Below are positions 23,573 to 32,552 of a stretch of DNA of 43,391 bases, in pieces. The notes under the pieces are model-generated. The model worked only from the letters and a program-made list of their open reading frames with translations, made no database searches and had not been told where the DNA came from. Numbering within the stretch: the stretch's first letter is position 1; each line of letters opens with the position of its first letter. This stretch comes from Mycobacterium sp. E2733 (GTDB taxonomy: Bacteria > Actinomycetota > Actinomycetes > Mycobacteriales > Mycobacteriaceae): NCBI RefSeq assembly GCF_001667585.1, contig NZ_LZJZ01000050.1, positions 1-43,391 on the forward strand. The letters are read 5' to 3'. The position numbers and the translations under genes are program-made.

Positions 23573-25933
23573 CTACGAGCGACGACTTCGTGGACTCGGC
23601 GCCCGCCCCGGTGGCTGCGTCGGCGGCGGGTCTTTCACCGAAATAGGAGGAATCGCCAGGGTAATCGGCTTACTGACGGGGACGGTGACCGGCTGGCCAT
23701 GGTGGGCCAGGTGCAGTGGTCCACCCGAACGTAGGGCATACGTTGCGGAGGATGCCGCGACCTCAACCGCGAGGCACCGCCCGTGCAAGGTGATGGTGAA
23801 GGCGAGCCGAGTCAGCGCGTCGGGCAGACGCGGGGCGAAGGTGAGGGCTCCGTTTTGGTCTCGCATGCCCGCCAGCCCGGCGATCAGGGCGATCCAACTG
23901 CCGGCGAGGGCGGCCATGTGTAGCCCGTCGCGGGTGTTGTGTTCCAGGTCGTCGAGGTCCATCAGAGCGGCCTCGCCAAGATAGTCGTAAGCCAGCGCGG
24001 TGTGCCCGACCTCGGCGGCGATGACCGCCTGGGTGCACGCGGAAAGGGACGAGTCGCGGACGGTCAGCTTTTCGTAGTAGGCGAAGTTACGGGCTTTCTG
24101 GTCGGGGGTGAAGGCGTCGGTGCGGCGATGCATGGCCAGAACAAGGTCGGCTTGTTTGACCACTTGTTTGCGATACAGGTCGAAGTACGGGTAGTGCAGC
24201 AGCAGCGGGTACCGCTCGGCAGGAGTGGCTTCGAAATTCCAGACCTGATGAGTGGTGAAGCCGTCGGCCTGCGGGTGCACACCGAGCACCTCGTCGTAGG
24301 GGAGGTACACGGCCTCGGCGGCCGCCCGCCATCGGGCGGTCTCCTCTTCGTCGATGCCGAGTGCGCGGGCCCGATCGGGATGGCGGTCGGCGGCGTCGGC
24401 GGCGGCCCGCAGGTTTTGTTGTGCCATCAGGTTGGTGTAGACGTTGTTGTCGGCGACCGCACTGTATTCGTCGGGGCCGGTAACCCCGTCGATACGGAAG
24501 CGCCCGTCGATGTCGTAGTGACCGAGAGATGCCCAGAGCCGGGCGGTTTCGGTGAGCAGCTCAACGCCGACGTCACGCTCGAATGCATCGTCACCGGTGG
24601 TGTCACGGTAACGGATGACGGCGTCCGCGATCGCGGCGTTGATGTGAAACGCGTCGGTCCCTGCCGGCCAGTAGCTGGAGCATTCTTCGCCACGGATGGT
24701 GCGCCACGGGAAGGCGGCACCGGTCAGCCCTAGCTGGGCGGCGCGTGCGGTGGCCAGCGGCAGGGTGGAGTGGCGCCAGCGCAGCGCTTGCGCCGCGGCG
24801 TCGGGGAAGACTTGGGTCAACACTGGCAACACGTAGGCTTCGGTGTCCCAGAAGCTGTGTCCGAAGTACCCGGGCCCGGTAAGTCCTTTCGCGGGAATCG
24901 CTCTGCCCTCCGCGCGGGCGGCGGCCTGCAGGATGTGGAACAGCGCGAACCGCACCGCGTGCTGGATCTGGGGATCGCCGTCGAGTTCGATGTCGGCGCG
25001 CTCCCAGAATTCGTCGAGGAAGGCGCGCTGCGCGACGCGTAGACCGTCCCATCCGGTCTGTTGCGCGGCGAACAAGGCGGCGTCGGCCTGATCACGCACC
25101 GCGGGCAGTGAGCGGTGCCCCGACCAGCCGTAGGCGACGAACTTGTCCAGCCGCAGCCGGTCCCCGGGTCGGAGCTCGGCCGTAATGGTCACCCGGCCCA
25201 GATGCGGGAAACTTTCGGAGGTCACCACCGTGGTGTCGGGCCCATCCACGACATGCTCCATCACCGCAGCGATACACAGCTCACTGTTGGCCGTGGTGTG
25301 GACCAGCCCCGCGAGGGTGCCCCTCGCCACGTGGTCGCGGGCGATCAGCGGCGCGAGTTCCGGTAGCCCCGCCCTCGGGTCACCGGGCGGGGGCGCGGGC
25401 AGCGCCTCGTTTGCGACCAACTCGGACTGGATCACCACCCGCACCACACGGTCGAGAGCCTCGACCTGATAGCGGATCGCACCGATCGCACGTTGCACCA
25501 GCGACACCAACCGGGTCGAGGACACGCGCACGGCACATCCTGCCGGCGATGCCCAGTCAGTGCGCCGATGTAAGACTCCCTCGCGAAAGTCCAGGCGCCA
25601 CTCGTGGGCATCAAGCCACCCGTAGGTGACGTCGAAGGGCTCGTCGTCGACAAGCAGGCGAATCAGCTTGCCGTTGGTCACATTTTTGACAACCTGCCCG
25701 GACTCCGGGTAGCCGTAGCCTGGTTCCACATAGGGCAGGGTCCGCCGCTCGTGCACCCCGTTGAGGTAGCTGCCCGGCAATCGGTGTGGCTCACCCTCAT
25801 CGAGGTTTCCCCGCCACCCGATGTGCCCATTCGACAGCGCGAACAGCGATTCGATTTGCGCAAGCACCTCCAGGTCGAGCGCTGTACAACGCAGACACCA
25901 TGGTTCCATCCGGAACGAAGGATGCTTGATCAT
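23573..25933 (-). CDS. Glycoside hydrolase family 65 protein (Rv3401-like)
   Basis: 786 aa, the same length as M. tuberculosis Rv3401 and similar along its whole length. GH65 enzymes are inverting phosphorylases or hydrolases of alpha-glucosides such as maltose, trehalose and kojibiose. N-terminal beta-sandwich at 1-270, (alpha/alpha)6 barrel at ~300-690, C-terminal beta domain. FWDTE at 361-365 and general acid Glu489 in GVTGPDEY are intact. The start is ATG 25933 (25909 is an alternative); the frame upstream to 26023 is unlikely coding. The usual partner beta-phosphoglucomutase (Rv3400) is not adjacent. Substrate not determinable. Confidence 0.9.
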   Translation of the reverse strand: MIKHPSFRMEPWCLRCTALDLEVLAQIESLFALSNGHIGWRGNLDEGEPHRLPGSYLNGVHERRTLPYVEPGYGYPESGQVVKNVTNGKLIRLLVDDEPFDVTYGWLDAHEWRLDFREGVLHRRTDWASPAGCAVRVSSTRLVSLVQRAIGAIRYQVEALDRVVRVVIQSELVANEALPAPPPGDPRAGLPELAPLIARDHVARGTLAGLVHTTANSELCIAAVMEHVVDGPDTTVVTSESFPHLGRVTITAELRPGDRLRLDKFVAYGWSGHRSLPAVRDQADAALFAAQQTGWDGLRVAQRAFLDEFWERADIELDGDPQIQHAVRFALFHILQAAARAEGRAIPAKGLTGPGYFGHSFWDTEAYVLPVLTQVFPDAAAQALRWRHSTLPLATARAAQLGLTGAAFPWRTIRGEECSSYWPAGTDAFHINAAIADAVIRYRDTTGDDAFERDVGVELLTETARLWASLGHYDIDGRFRIDGVTGPDEYSAVADNNVYTNLMAQQNLRAAADAADRHPDRARALGIDEEETARWRAAAEAVYLPYDEVLGVHPQADGFTTHQVWNFEATPAERYPLLLHYPYFDLYRKQVVKQADLVLAMHRRTDAFTPDQKARNFAYYEKLTVRDSSLSACTQAVIAAEVGHTALAYDYLGEAALMDLDDLEHNTRDGLHMAALAGSWIALIAGLAGMRDQNGALTFAPRLPDALTRLAFTITLHGRCLAVEVAASSATYALRSGGPLHLAHHGQPVTVPVSKPITLAIPPISVKDPPPTQPPGRAPSPRSRRS

Positions 25934-26077
25934 CGGTGGCGAATCGCATCCGTCGACATGGTGTGGGCGTGGTGCGCGCCAAGCTGATTGGGTTTGCCGA
26001 CTACACGCGATACTTGCCGGCACGGCATCAATGCTCGCGCGTTAGCACCTCGCCGTTGACTGCAGCAGATTCTCAGT

Positions 26078-27286
26078 TCACTGGCCTTCCCGAGCATCCT
26101 CGTCGTACCCGGCGATCACGCCTGGCGCTGGTATCCCGCCGTCGGCGAGGACGGCAAGCGCATTCATCTCCTCGGTAATGTCAATCCCCGTGGGGCACCA
26201 CGCGATACAGCGTCCACAGCCCACGCAGCCGGTGCTGCCGAACTGGTCGTGCCAGGTGCCGAGCTTGTGGGTGATCCAGTGCCGGTATCGCGACTGGCCG
26301 GACTGCCGCACGCTGCCGCCCCCGTGGATGAACGTGAAATCGAATTCGAAACACGAGGCCCAGTGCTGCCAGCGCTCGGCGTGCTCGCCGGCCAGGTCGG
26401 TGATGTCCTCTACGTTGGTGCAATAGCAGGTCGGGCAAACCATCGTGCAGTTGCCGCAAGTCAGGCATCGGCTCGCCACGTCGTCCCAACGCGGGGATTC
26501 GCGCGAGACTATCAGCAGCTCGCGCAGGTCTCTGCCGGGCATCTGCCGGCCCATCTTGCCGGCCGCATCGGCGACGTCGCACCGTGCCGCGTCAATCTCG
26601 GTAGCGGTAGCGTCTCGGTGCGTCACCGCGGCCAGCACCGCGGCACCGTCTGCGCTGCCCACGTCGACGACGTAGCGGCAACCATCGCTGTCGATGCGTT
26701 CGGTCAGCGCCAGGTCGTAGCGGTGCCCCAAGCCCGGCCCGACCGCGGGTCCGGTTCCCATCGATGCGCAAAAGCACAATCCGCCCGGCTCGGTGCAGTT
26801 GACCGCCACGACGAAAATCTTGCGGCGGCGTGCCACGAACCCCTGGTCCGGGTAGTCGCCGACACCGAGCACACCGTTGAGAATCGCGATCGACGACAGG
26901 TCGCAGGCGCGCACCCCGATGAACGCGTACTGCGGAGTCTCTTGCGGCTCAGTGGTTTCCGCGCCATCTGCCGTGCCAGCCCATAACTTCTGCCGCGGTG
27001 GGTGAAGGAACTGCTTCCACGATTGGGCACCGGCCGAATGGCCGAACAGCGCGTCGTCGCCTCGGCGTCGCAGCCGATAATGTCCCGGGCCCACGTCCAC
27101 TCCCCAACCTTGGGGGAGATCGGCGGCAGAGGTCAGCTCGGCCAGCACGATCGCGTTACCGTCACGCGACAGCGTGGGACCCACGACGCGGTACCCGCGA
27201 TCGATCAACTCGGATATGAGTTGCTGTAAGCCCGCGCCATCAATCACCGCGCTGCGATCGGCGTCGCTGATGCCGTCCTCGCCCAT
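26078..27286 (-). CDS. 4Fe-4S dicluster protein of the sulfhydrogenase beta/AsrA type
   Basis: 402 aa. The C-terminal part has two 4Fe-4S motifs, CLTCGNCTMVCPTCYC and CVGCGRCIAWCPTGI, separated by about 70 residues. The N-terminal two thirds contain IGVRACDLSSIAIL and NCTEPGGLCFC, as in the electron-transfer subunit of group 3b hydrogenases and the A subunit of anaerobic sulfite reductase. Those normally work with an FAD/NAD subunit and a catalytic subunit, none of which is in this window. ATG 27286 with AAGG upstream. It follows udgB on the same strand with 111 bp between. Partner and substrate unknown. Confidence 0.8.
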   Translation of the reverse strand: MGEDGISDADRSAVIDGAGLQQLISELIDRGYRVVGPTLSRDGNAIVLAELTSAADLPQGWGVDVGPGHYRLRRRGDDALFGHSAGAQSWKQFLHPPRQKLWAGTADGAETTEPQETPQYAFIGVRACDLSSIAILNGVLGVGDYPDQGFVARRRKIFVVAVNCTEPGGLCFCASMGTGPAVGPGLGHRYDLALTERIDSDGCRYVVDVGSADGAAVLAAVTHRDATATEIDAARCDVADAAGKMGRQMPGRDLRELLIVSRESPRWDDVASRCLTCGNCTMVCPTCYCTNVEDITDLAGEHAERWQHWASCFEFDFTFIHGGGSVRQSGQSRYRHWITHKLGTWHDQFGSTGCVGCGRCIAWCPTGIDITEEMNALAVLADGGIPAPGVIAGYDEDAREGQ

Positions 27287-27397
27287 GGCCTTATCATGCC
27301 CCTCCGGCCGCCGAGTGCACAGTGCCCGAGGTGCGGCCCCGCCCGCACCGCCCGCCACGACGGCGGTCCCGGCGATCCGCTTAGGCCACTGGCGCAA

Positions 27398-28201
27398 CTA
27401 CGGGGAAGACGGCGCTGCGGCACCGATCGCCACCGCACGTTGCAGGACATCGCGGAACATGGCGCTGGTGAGGGTGCGCGTGGACACGTTGCGCTGACTG
27501 GGGTGATAGCAGCCGAACAAATGCAATTCGCGGCGGCGGGATTCATCCGCGATCAGGATGTGGGTTCCGTGACCGAATTTGGGGCGGGGCTTGGGGAGTG
27601 ACCAACCCGCATCGGCAAGGATCGGAAGCAATGCCTGCCACGCAAATCCACCCAGCGCCACGATGACGGACAGGGTGGGGCTCAGCAACTGCAGTTCTCG
27701 GACCAGCCAGGGGCGGCAGGCCTCGCGCTCGCCGGTGGTGGGCTGATTGTTCGGCGGGGCGCAGTGCACCGGGACGGTGATGCGGACACCGTTCAACTCC
27801 ATGCCGTCGCCGCGGCGTGTGGAGGTGGGTTGCGAGGCGACACCGATGGCATGCAGGGCCGCATAGAGCAGATCGCCGGACGGGTCACCGGTGAAGATGC
27901 GGCCGGTGCGATTTCCGCCGTGCGCGGCCGGCGCGAGACCGACGATCGCGACAGCGGCATCCATCGGTCCGAACCCGGGCACAGGTTTGGCCCAATAGTC
28001 CCAGTCTCGATACGCGTGGCGTTTGACCACGGCGACGTGCTCGCGCCAGGCAACCAGGCGGGGGCAAGCCCGGCACTGAATCAACCGCGCCTCCAACGCG
28101 CCCGGTGTCCGGGCGTCGGCCGCCGCGTGCCGGGGGAAATCGGGGGCGCTGCGGTCGAATTCGGCCGACTGCGGAGCGCCGTTCTGGTCACGGTGTGGCA
28201 T
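27398..28201 (-). CDS. udgB: Type-5 uracil-DNA glycosylase UdgB
   Basis: 267 aa, similar to M. tuberculosis Rv1259. Removes uracil and other deaminated bases from DNA. Motif A GLAPAAHGGNRTGR and motif B HPSQRN are those of family 5, which lacks the polar catalytic residue of classical UDGs. CRACPRL (Cys43, Cys46) and two later Cys hold an Fe-S cluster. ATG 28201 follows GCAGGAG. It is divergent from the DUF488 gene. Confidence 0.93.
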   Translation of the reverse strand: MPHRDQNGAPQSAEFDRSAPDFPRHAAADARTPGALEARLIQCRACPRLVAWREHVAVVKRHAYRDWDYWAKPVPGFGPMDAAVAIVGLAPAAHGGNRTGRIFTGDPSGDLLYAALHAIGVASQPTSTRRGDGMELNGVRITVPVHCAPPNNQPTTGEREACRPWLVRELQLLSPTLSVIVALGGFAWQALLPILADAGWSLPKPRPKFGHGTHILIADESRRRELHLFGCYHPSQRNVSTRTLTSAMFRDVLQRAVAIGAAAPSSP

Positions 28202-28296
28202 TCGGTCTCCTGCGTCATCCTACCGTCATCGAAATTGCCCGCTCTCGATACGCGATTCGGAGTACGCTTGCTGGCGGAGTCAATGAGGGGTGAGCC

Positions 28297-28668
28297 ATGA
28301 GCGGTCATGTCTCCTATCGCAGGGTTTACGACGAGGTTTCGCCGTCCGACGGCGCACGCGTGCTGGTTGACCGGGTCTGGCCGCGCGGCATGCGGAAGGA
28401 AGCCCTCCAGCTGACCGAGTGGTTGCGCGAGGCCGCGCCCTCGACCGAATTGCGGCAATGGTATTCCCACGAGCCCGAGAAATTCACGGAATTCCGGCGG
28501 CGCTATCTGGCCGAATTGAAGTCGCCGGAACGTCGCGGCGCCGTCGAGCATCTAAAGGAAATCGCCCGCAAAGGCGACCTGGTACTGCTGACGGCCACCC
28601 GCGACGTCGACCACAGTCAGGCGGCGGTTCTGGCTGGATGGCTCGGTGAGACCCGCGGCAGGCCTTAG
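28297..28668 (+). CDS. DUF488 family protein
   Basis: 123 aa, typical length for the family. The hallmark RVYDEVSPSDGARVLVDR, VWPRG, LREAAPSTELRQWY and YLAEL, and VLLTATRD are all present. Function unknown; small cytoplasmic protein sometimes found near haem or redox genes. ATG 28297 follows GAGGGG by 6 bases. Confidence 0.9.
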   Translation: MSGHVSYRRVYDEVSPSDGARVLVDRVWPRGMRKEALQLTEWLREAAPSTELRQWYSHEPEKFTEFRRRYLAELKSPERRGAVEHLKEIARKGDLVLLTATRDVDHSQAAVLAGWLGETRGRP

Positions 28669-28701
28669 TCAGTCAGGCCCGGCAGGCGTAACCTCACGAA
28701 T

Positions 28702-29208
28702 GTGGATCCGCAAGACGGCACGGCGGTGTCGCTGGCCCACGTGACAGCCGGAGACGTCATGTCTTCGCCGGTGATCACTGTCCTGGCCGATGCGTCCACA
28801 CAGCAGGTGGCCGACACCCTGGCCCGGCACCGGATCAGCGCGGTACCCGTAGTCGATCACACGGGAACACTTTTGGGTCTGGTCAGCGAGCACGACCTGC
28901 TATCGAAAACCGGCGCAGTGGCGAGTGACCTGATGACCACCGCGCTGGTCAGCGTGACGGTGGATAGCGCTGCCGACGACATCCGGCATCTACTGATCGA
29001 CCGGCGTATCCGCCGGGTTCCGGTGATGAAAGGCGGCCGCCTGGTCGGGATCGTGAGCCGCCATGACCTGGTGGCGGTCATGGCGACGGAATGGGTGTGC
29101 CAGGTTTGCGGTGAGCCGGTGCGTGGTCAGCATCCCCCCACCGCGTGTCCGAAATGCCATGGAGGAGGCGCGCAATTCGCCCTGCAGGAGCAACCACCGG
29201 GTACCTAG
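28702..29208 (+). CDS. CBS-pair protein with C-terminal zinc ribbon
   Basis: 168 aa. CBS domains at ~15-68 (DVMSSPVITVLADAS to GLVSEHDL) and ~75-126 (DLMTTALVSV to GIVSRHDL); pairs of this kind bind adenine nucleotides and sense energy state. The tail has Cys133, Cys136, Cys149, Cys152 (CQVC...CPKC), a zinc-ribbon/rubredoxin-like knuckle. GTG 28702 is preceded by TAACCT 7 bases upstream, compatible with leaderless expression. It ends 10 bp before the E1alpha gene, so it is probably in the dehydrogenase operon and could regulate it; that role is inference. Confidence 0.86.
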   Translation: MDPQDGTAVSLAHVTAGDVMSSPVITVLADASTQQVADTLARHRISAVPVVDHTGTLLGLVSEHDLLSKTGAVASDLMTTALVSVTVDSAADDIRHLLIDRRIRRVPVMKGGRLVGIVSRHDLVAVMATEWVCQVCGEPVRGQHPPTACPKCHGGGAQFALQEQPPGT

Positions 29209-29218
29209 CGGGAGGGTA

Positions 29219-30319
29219 ATGACAGATCAGCCGACTCCGACCCCGAGACCGGGTTCCGATGGACCCGCCGGATTCCCGGCCCAGGAACCCGCTGAGACCC
29301 TCCGCGACTACTACCGACAGATGACGCTGATCCGGGCGTTCGAGCTGCGGTCGGCCGAGATGTATCAGCGGGCGAAAATCGGTGGATACTGCCACCTCAA
29401 CCTGGGCGAGGAAGCCACAGTGGTCGGCCTGATGGCGGCACTGGAGCCGCGCGATTACCTGTACACGACCTATCGCGAGCACGGATATGCCCTTGCCCGC
29501 GGACTCGATCCGGGTCGTGTCATGGCAGAGCTTTTCGGCAAGTCCACCGGCGTGTCCGGGGGCCGCGGCGGCTCGATGCATCTCTTCGATCGCACGTTGC
29601 GCCTATTCGGCGGGTACGGCATCGTCGGCGGCCAGATCCCGCCGGCCACCGGTGCGGCCCTGGCCCTTACCTATCGCGACGGCCCCGGACCCGATGCCGA
29701 AGCCGTGATGTGCGTGCTCGGTGACGGCACCACCAACATCGGCTCGTTTCACGAGGCGCTGAACCTGGCCGGGTTGTGGCACCTCCCGATCGTGTATGTG
29801 ATCGTCAACAACGGGTTGGGTATGGGGACCCCGGTGGAGAAGGCCGCGGCGGAGCCCGAGTTGTACAAGCGCGGCTGCTCCTACCGGATCCCCGGGGAAC
29901 GTGTCGACGGTGACGACGCGCTCGCGGTGCGCGACGCTGCCAGGGCCGCACTCTCGCGTGCCCGGACCGAACGTCAGCCCGGCCTGCTAGAGGCGATGTG
30001 CCAGCGGCTGCGCGGCCACTCCGTGGTGGATCCTGCGAAGTACCGCTCCCGCGACGAGGTTGCGCGGCTACGCGCGCTCGATCCCGTTCCGGCGTTTCGT
30101 CATCGGTTGATCGAGGCGGGCATTCTCGACGACAAGGCGGCGCACGACGTGGAGGAACAGGCCGAGGCACGGGTCGACGCCGCGGTGGAGTTCGCCGCCG
30201 CCAGCCCCGATCCGAATCCCGGTGAGCTGTTTGACTATGTCTATGCCACGGCGGTTGCCAATGCGCCACACCAGCTGCCGGGTGATCCCGTCGTTTCCGG
30301 TCCGGTGCAACAGCCATGA
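29219..30319 (+). CDS. Pyruvate (2-oxo acid) dehydrogenase E1 component, alpha subunit
   Basis: 366 aa. Thiamine-diphosphate decarboxylase subunit of a dehydrogenase complex. TPP/Mg motif GDGTTNIGSFHEALN (GDG at 168-170, Asn173); SGGRGGSMH at 113-121; heterotetrameric-type E1. ATG 29219 lies just after GGGAGGG; the open frame further upstream overlaps the CBS gene and is not coding. The stop overlaps the next ATG (ATGA). The substrate could be pyruvate or acetoin; M. tuberculosis has a related Rv2497c branched-chain enzyme, so substrate remains uncertain. Confidence 0.9.
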   Translation: MTDQPTPTPRPGSDGPAGFPAQEPAETLRDYYRQMTLIRAFELRSAEMYQRAKIGGYCHLNLGEEATVVGLMAALEPRDYLYTTYREHGYALARGLDPGRVMAELFGKSTGVSGGRGGSMHLFDRTLRLFGGYGIVGGQIPPATGAALALTYRDGPGPDAEAVMCVLGDGTTNIGSFHEALNLAGLWHLPIVYVIVNNGLGMGTPVEKAAAEPELYKRGCSYRIPGERVDGDDALAVRDAARAALSRARTERQPGLLEAMCQRLRGHSVVDPAKYRSRDEVARLRALDPVPAFRHRLIEAGILDDKAAHDVEEQAEARVDAAVEFAAASPDPNPGELFDYVYATAVANAPHQLPGDPVVSGPVQQP

Positions 30320-31305
30320 CCGTGATGACGTATCGGCAAGCGCTGCACGACACACTGCGCGCCGAATTGTTGCGGGACCAATCAGTATTTCTGATCGGCG
30401 AGGAGATCGGTGTCTTCGAAGGCTCCTACAAGATCACGGCAGGGCTGTTGGCGGAGTTCGGGCCCACCCGGGTGGTCGACACACCGATCTGCGAGGGGGG
30501 ATTCGTCGGTGCTGCGATCGGTGCGGCGATGCTTGGCATGCGCCCGATCGTGGAGATCATGACGATCAACTTCAGCCTGCTGGCGATCGACCAGATCGTC
30601 AACCATGCCGCCAAGATGCACGCGATGTTCGCGGGCCAGGTGTCCGTGCCGCTGGTGATTCGCACCCCCGGCGGCGGCGGGCAGCAGCTGGCGGCGACCC
30701 ACTCGCAGAACCTGGAAGTCTGGTACGCGCACGTGCCCGGGATGAAAGTGCTTACCCCGGCCACCCCGGCGGATGCCAAAGCGCTGCTCACCGCGGCCGT
30801 CCGCGACGATGACCCGGTGCTGTTGCTGGAGAATCTGGCGCTCTACAACACCAAGGGGGAGGTTCCCGACGGCGAGCAAATCGGCGAAATCGGGAAGGCT
30901 TCGATCGCCAAGCCCGGAACCGACCTGACCGTCGTCGCGTACTCGCGGTCCACGGTGATCGCGTTGGACGTCGCCCGCCGGTTCGAGGACGACGGGGTAT
31001 CCATCGAAGTGGTAGACCTGCGCAGCCTGCGGCCGCTGGACCGGGAAACGATCTGCGCCTCGGTGCGCAAGACCAGCAGAGCCGTGATCCTCGAGGATGA
31101 CTGGCTCAGCTACGGCGTGGGTGCGGAGATCGCGGCGACGATCGCCGAAGGCGCCTTCGACTATCTCGATGCGCCGATCCGACGGGTCGCCGCCGCCGAG
31201 GTGCCGCTGCCGTACGCCAAGCCGCTCGAGCTGGCAGCCCTGCCCGATGCCGCCGACCTGACCAAGGTCATCGGCGAGGTTCTCGACGCCAGCCGGTTCA
31301 CCTGA
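30316..31305 (+). CDS. Pyruvate (2-oxo acid) dehydrogenase E1 component, beta subunit
   Basis: 329 aa, normal for the family. Pairs with the alpha subunit to form the alpha2beta2 E1. FLIGEEIGVFEGSYKITAG at the N-terminus supplies the conserved Glu that activates thiamine diphosphate; DTPICEGGFVGAAIGAA and the C-terminal transketolase domain (ILEDDWLSYGVGAEIAA) follow. Translationally coupled to E1alpha by a 4-bp overlap; the E2 gene starts 15 bp later. Confidence 0.92.
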   Translation: MTVMTYRQALHDTLRAELLRDQSVFLIGEEIGVFEGSYKITAGLLAEFGPTRVVDTPICEGGFVGAAIGAAMLGMRPIVEIMTINFSLLAIDQIVNHAAKMHAMFAGQVSVPLVIRTPGGGGQQLAATHSQNLEVWYAHVPGMKVLTPATPADAKALLTAAVRDDDPVLLLENLALYNTKGEVPDGEQIGEIGKASIAKPGTDLTVVAYSRSTVIALDVARRFEDDGVSIEVVDLRSLRPLDRETICASVRKTSRAVILEDDWLSYGVGAEIAATIAEGAFDYLDAPIRRVAAAEVPLPYAKPLELAALPDAADLTKVIGEVLDASRFT

Positions 31306-31320
31306 TGAGAGGGACCCGCC

Positions 31321-32526
31321 ATGGTCGACGTGCTGATGCCGCGGTTGTCGGACACTATGACCGAAGGTGTCGTCGGCCAATGGCTTAAGGGCGAGGGTGA
31401 CATCGTCGCGCCCGGCGACGTACTCGCCGAAATCGAGACGGACAAGGCCACCATGGAACTCGAGGCCTACGACGGCGGCGTGCTGACGCGCATCATCGCT
31501 CCCCCCGGAAGCACCGTACCCATCGGTCAGCCGATCGCCGTCATCGACGACTCAACGGCGGTTGACGTACCCAAAACTGTTGGCGGGCAAGCCGACACGT
31601 CCGCATCCCGGGCGTTTTCCCCTGAAGCCCGGCCGGTCCCGCCGCCGCCCGCCGCTTCGGTGCGCGCCACCCCGCTCGTCCGCACCCTGGCGCGTGAGCA
31701 CGGAATTGACCTTACCCGCGTGACCGGCACCGGCCCGGGCGGACGCATCGTGCGCAAAGATATCGACGGCATCATCGACCAGCGTTCCGCTGCTGCACAA
31801 CCTGGGCCCCCGACGGCGCTCCCGACGGGAACTGGGGGCGGAGACGACGAGCAGGTGCCGCTGTCTTCGATACGACGTATCACGGCGCAGCGGCTCACCG
31901 AAAGCGCTGCCGCACCGCACTTCTACCTGACCGCCGTCGCCGACGCCGGCGCGCTGCAGAGGCTACGCAACGAACTCAACGCGGAGTTTCCGGATACCGG
32001 GCCAAAAATCAGCGTCACCGATCTGTTGATACGGGCGTGCGCGGTAACGCTGCGCACCCACCTGCACGTCAATTCCTCGTGGGGCGGCGATCACCTGGTG
32101 CGGCACGGCCACGTGAACGTGGGATGCGCCGTCGCTACCGACAGCGGGCTCCTGGTGCCTGTCATCCGCGATGCGGACCGCAAAACCCTTACCGAGATCG
32201 GGGGCGAGGCGCATGCCCTCATCGATCGGGCGCGAGCCGGCAAGCTCACGCCGAACGAGTTGACCGGTAGCACCTTCACCGTGAGCAACCTCGGGATGTA
32301 CGGCATCGACCATTTCACCGCCGTCATCAACCCGCCGGAGGCGGCGATCCTCGCCGTCGGTGCCGTCCAGGAAGAGGCCGTCGTCCGGGACGGTCAGCTC
32401 ACCGCGGCAACCACATTGAAGCTCACGCTGTCCATCGACCACCGCGTGCTCGACGGCGCCACAGCCGCGGTGTTTCTGCAAGATCTGGTGAAGCTGCTCG
32501 AACACCCGCTTCGCATCCTCGCCTGA
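31321..32526 (+). CDS. Dihydrolipoamide acyltransferase (E2) of the 2-oxo acid dehydrogenase complex
   Basis: 401 aa. One lipoyl domain (1-78) with lipoylated Lys42 in EIETDKATMEL, a linker, an E1/E3-binding domain at ~112-150 (TPLVRTLAREHGIDL), and the catalytic domain at ~175-401 ending with DHRVLDG (His374, Asp378). Transfers the acyl group to CoA and forms the core of the complex. ATG 31321 follows GAGAGGGA. No E3 (lipoamide dehydrogenase) gene follows, so a shared E3 from elsewhere must be used. Confidence 0.93.
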   Translation: MVDVLMPRLSDTMTEGVVGQWLKGEGDIVAPGDVLAEIETDKATMELEAYDGGVLTRIIAPPGSTVPIGQPIAVIDDSTAVDVPKTVGGQADTSASRAFSPEARPVPPPPAASVRATPLVRTLAREHGIDLTRVTGTGPGGRIVRKDIDGIIDQRSAAAQPGPPTALPTGTGGGDDEQVPLSSIRRITAQRLTESAAAPHFYLTAVADAGALQRLRNELNAEFPDTGPKISVTDLLIRACAVTLRTHLHVNSSWGGDHLVRHGHVNVGCAVATDSGLLVPVIRDADRKTLTEIGGEAHALIDRARAGKLTPNELTGSTFTVSNLGMYGIDHFTAVINPPEAAILAVGAVQEEAVVRDGQLTAATTLKLTLSIDHRVLDGATAAVFLQDLVKLLEHPLRILA

Positions 32527-32552
32527 GCGCAAGAATCGGATCACGTTGTCGC

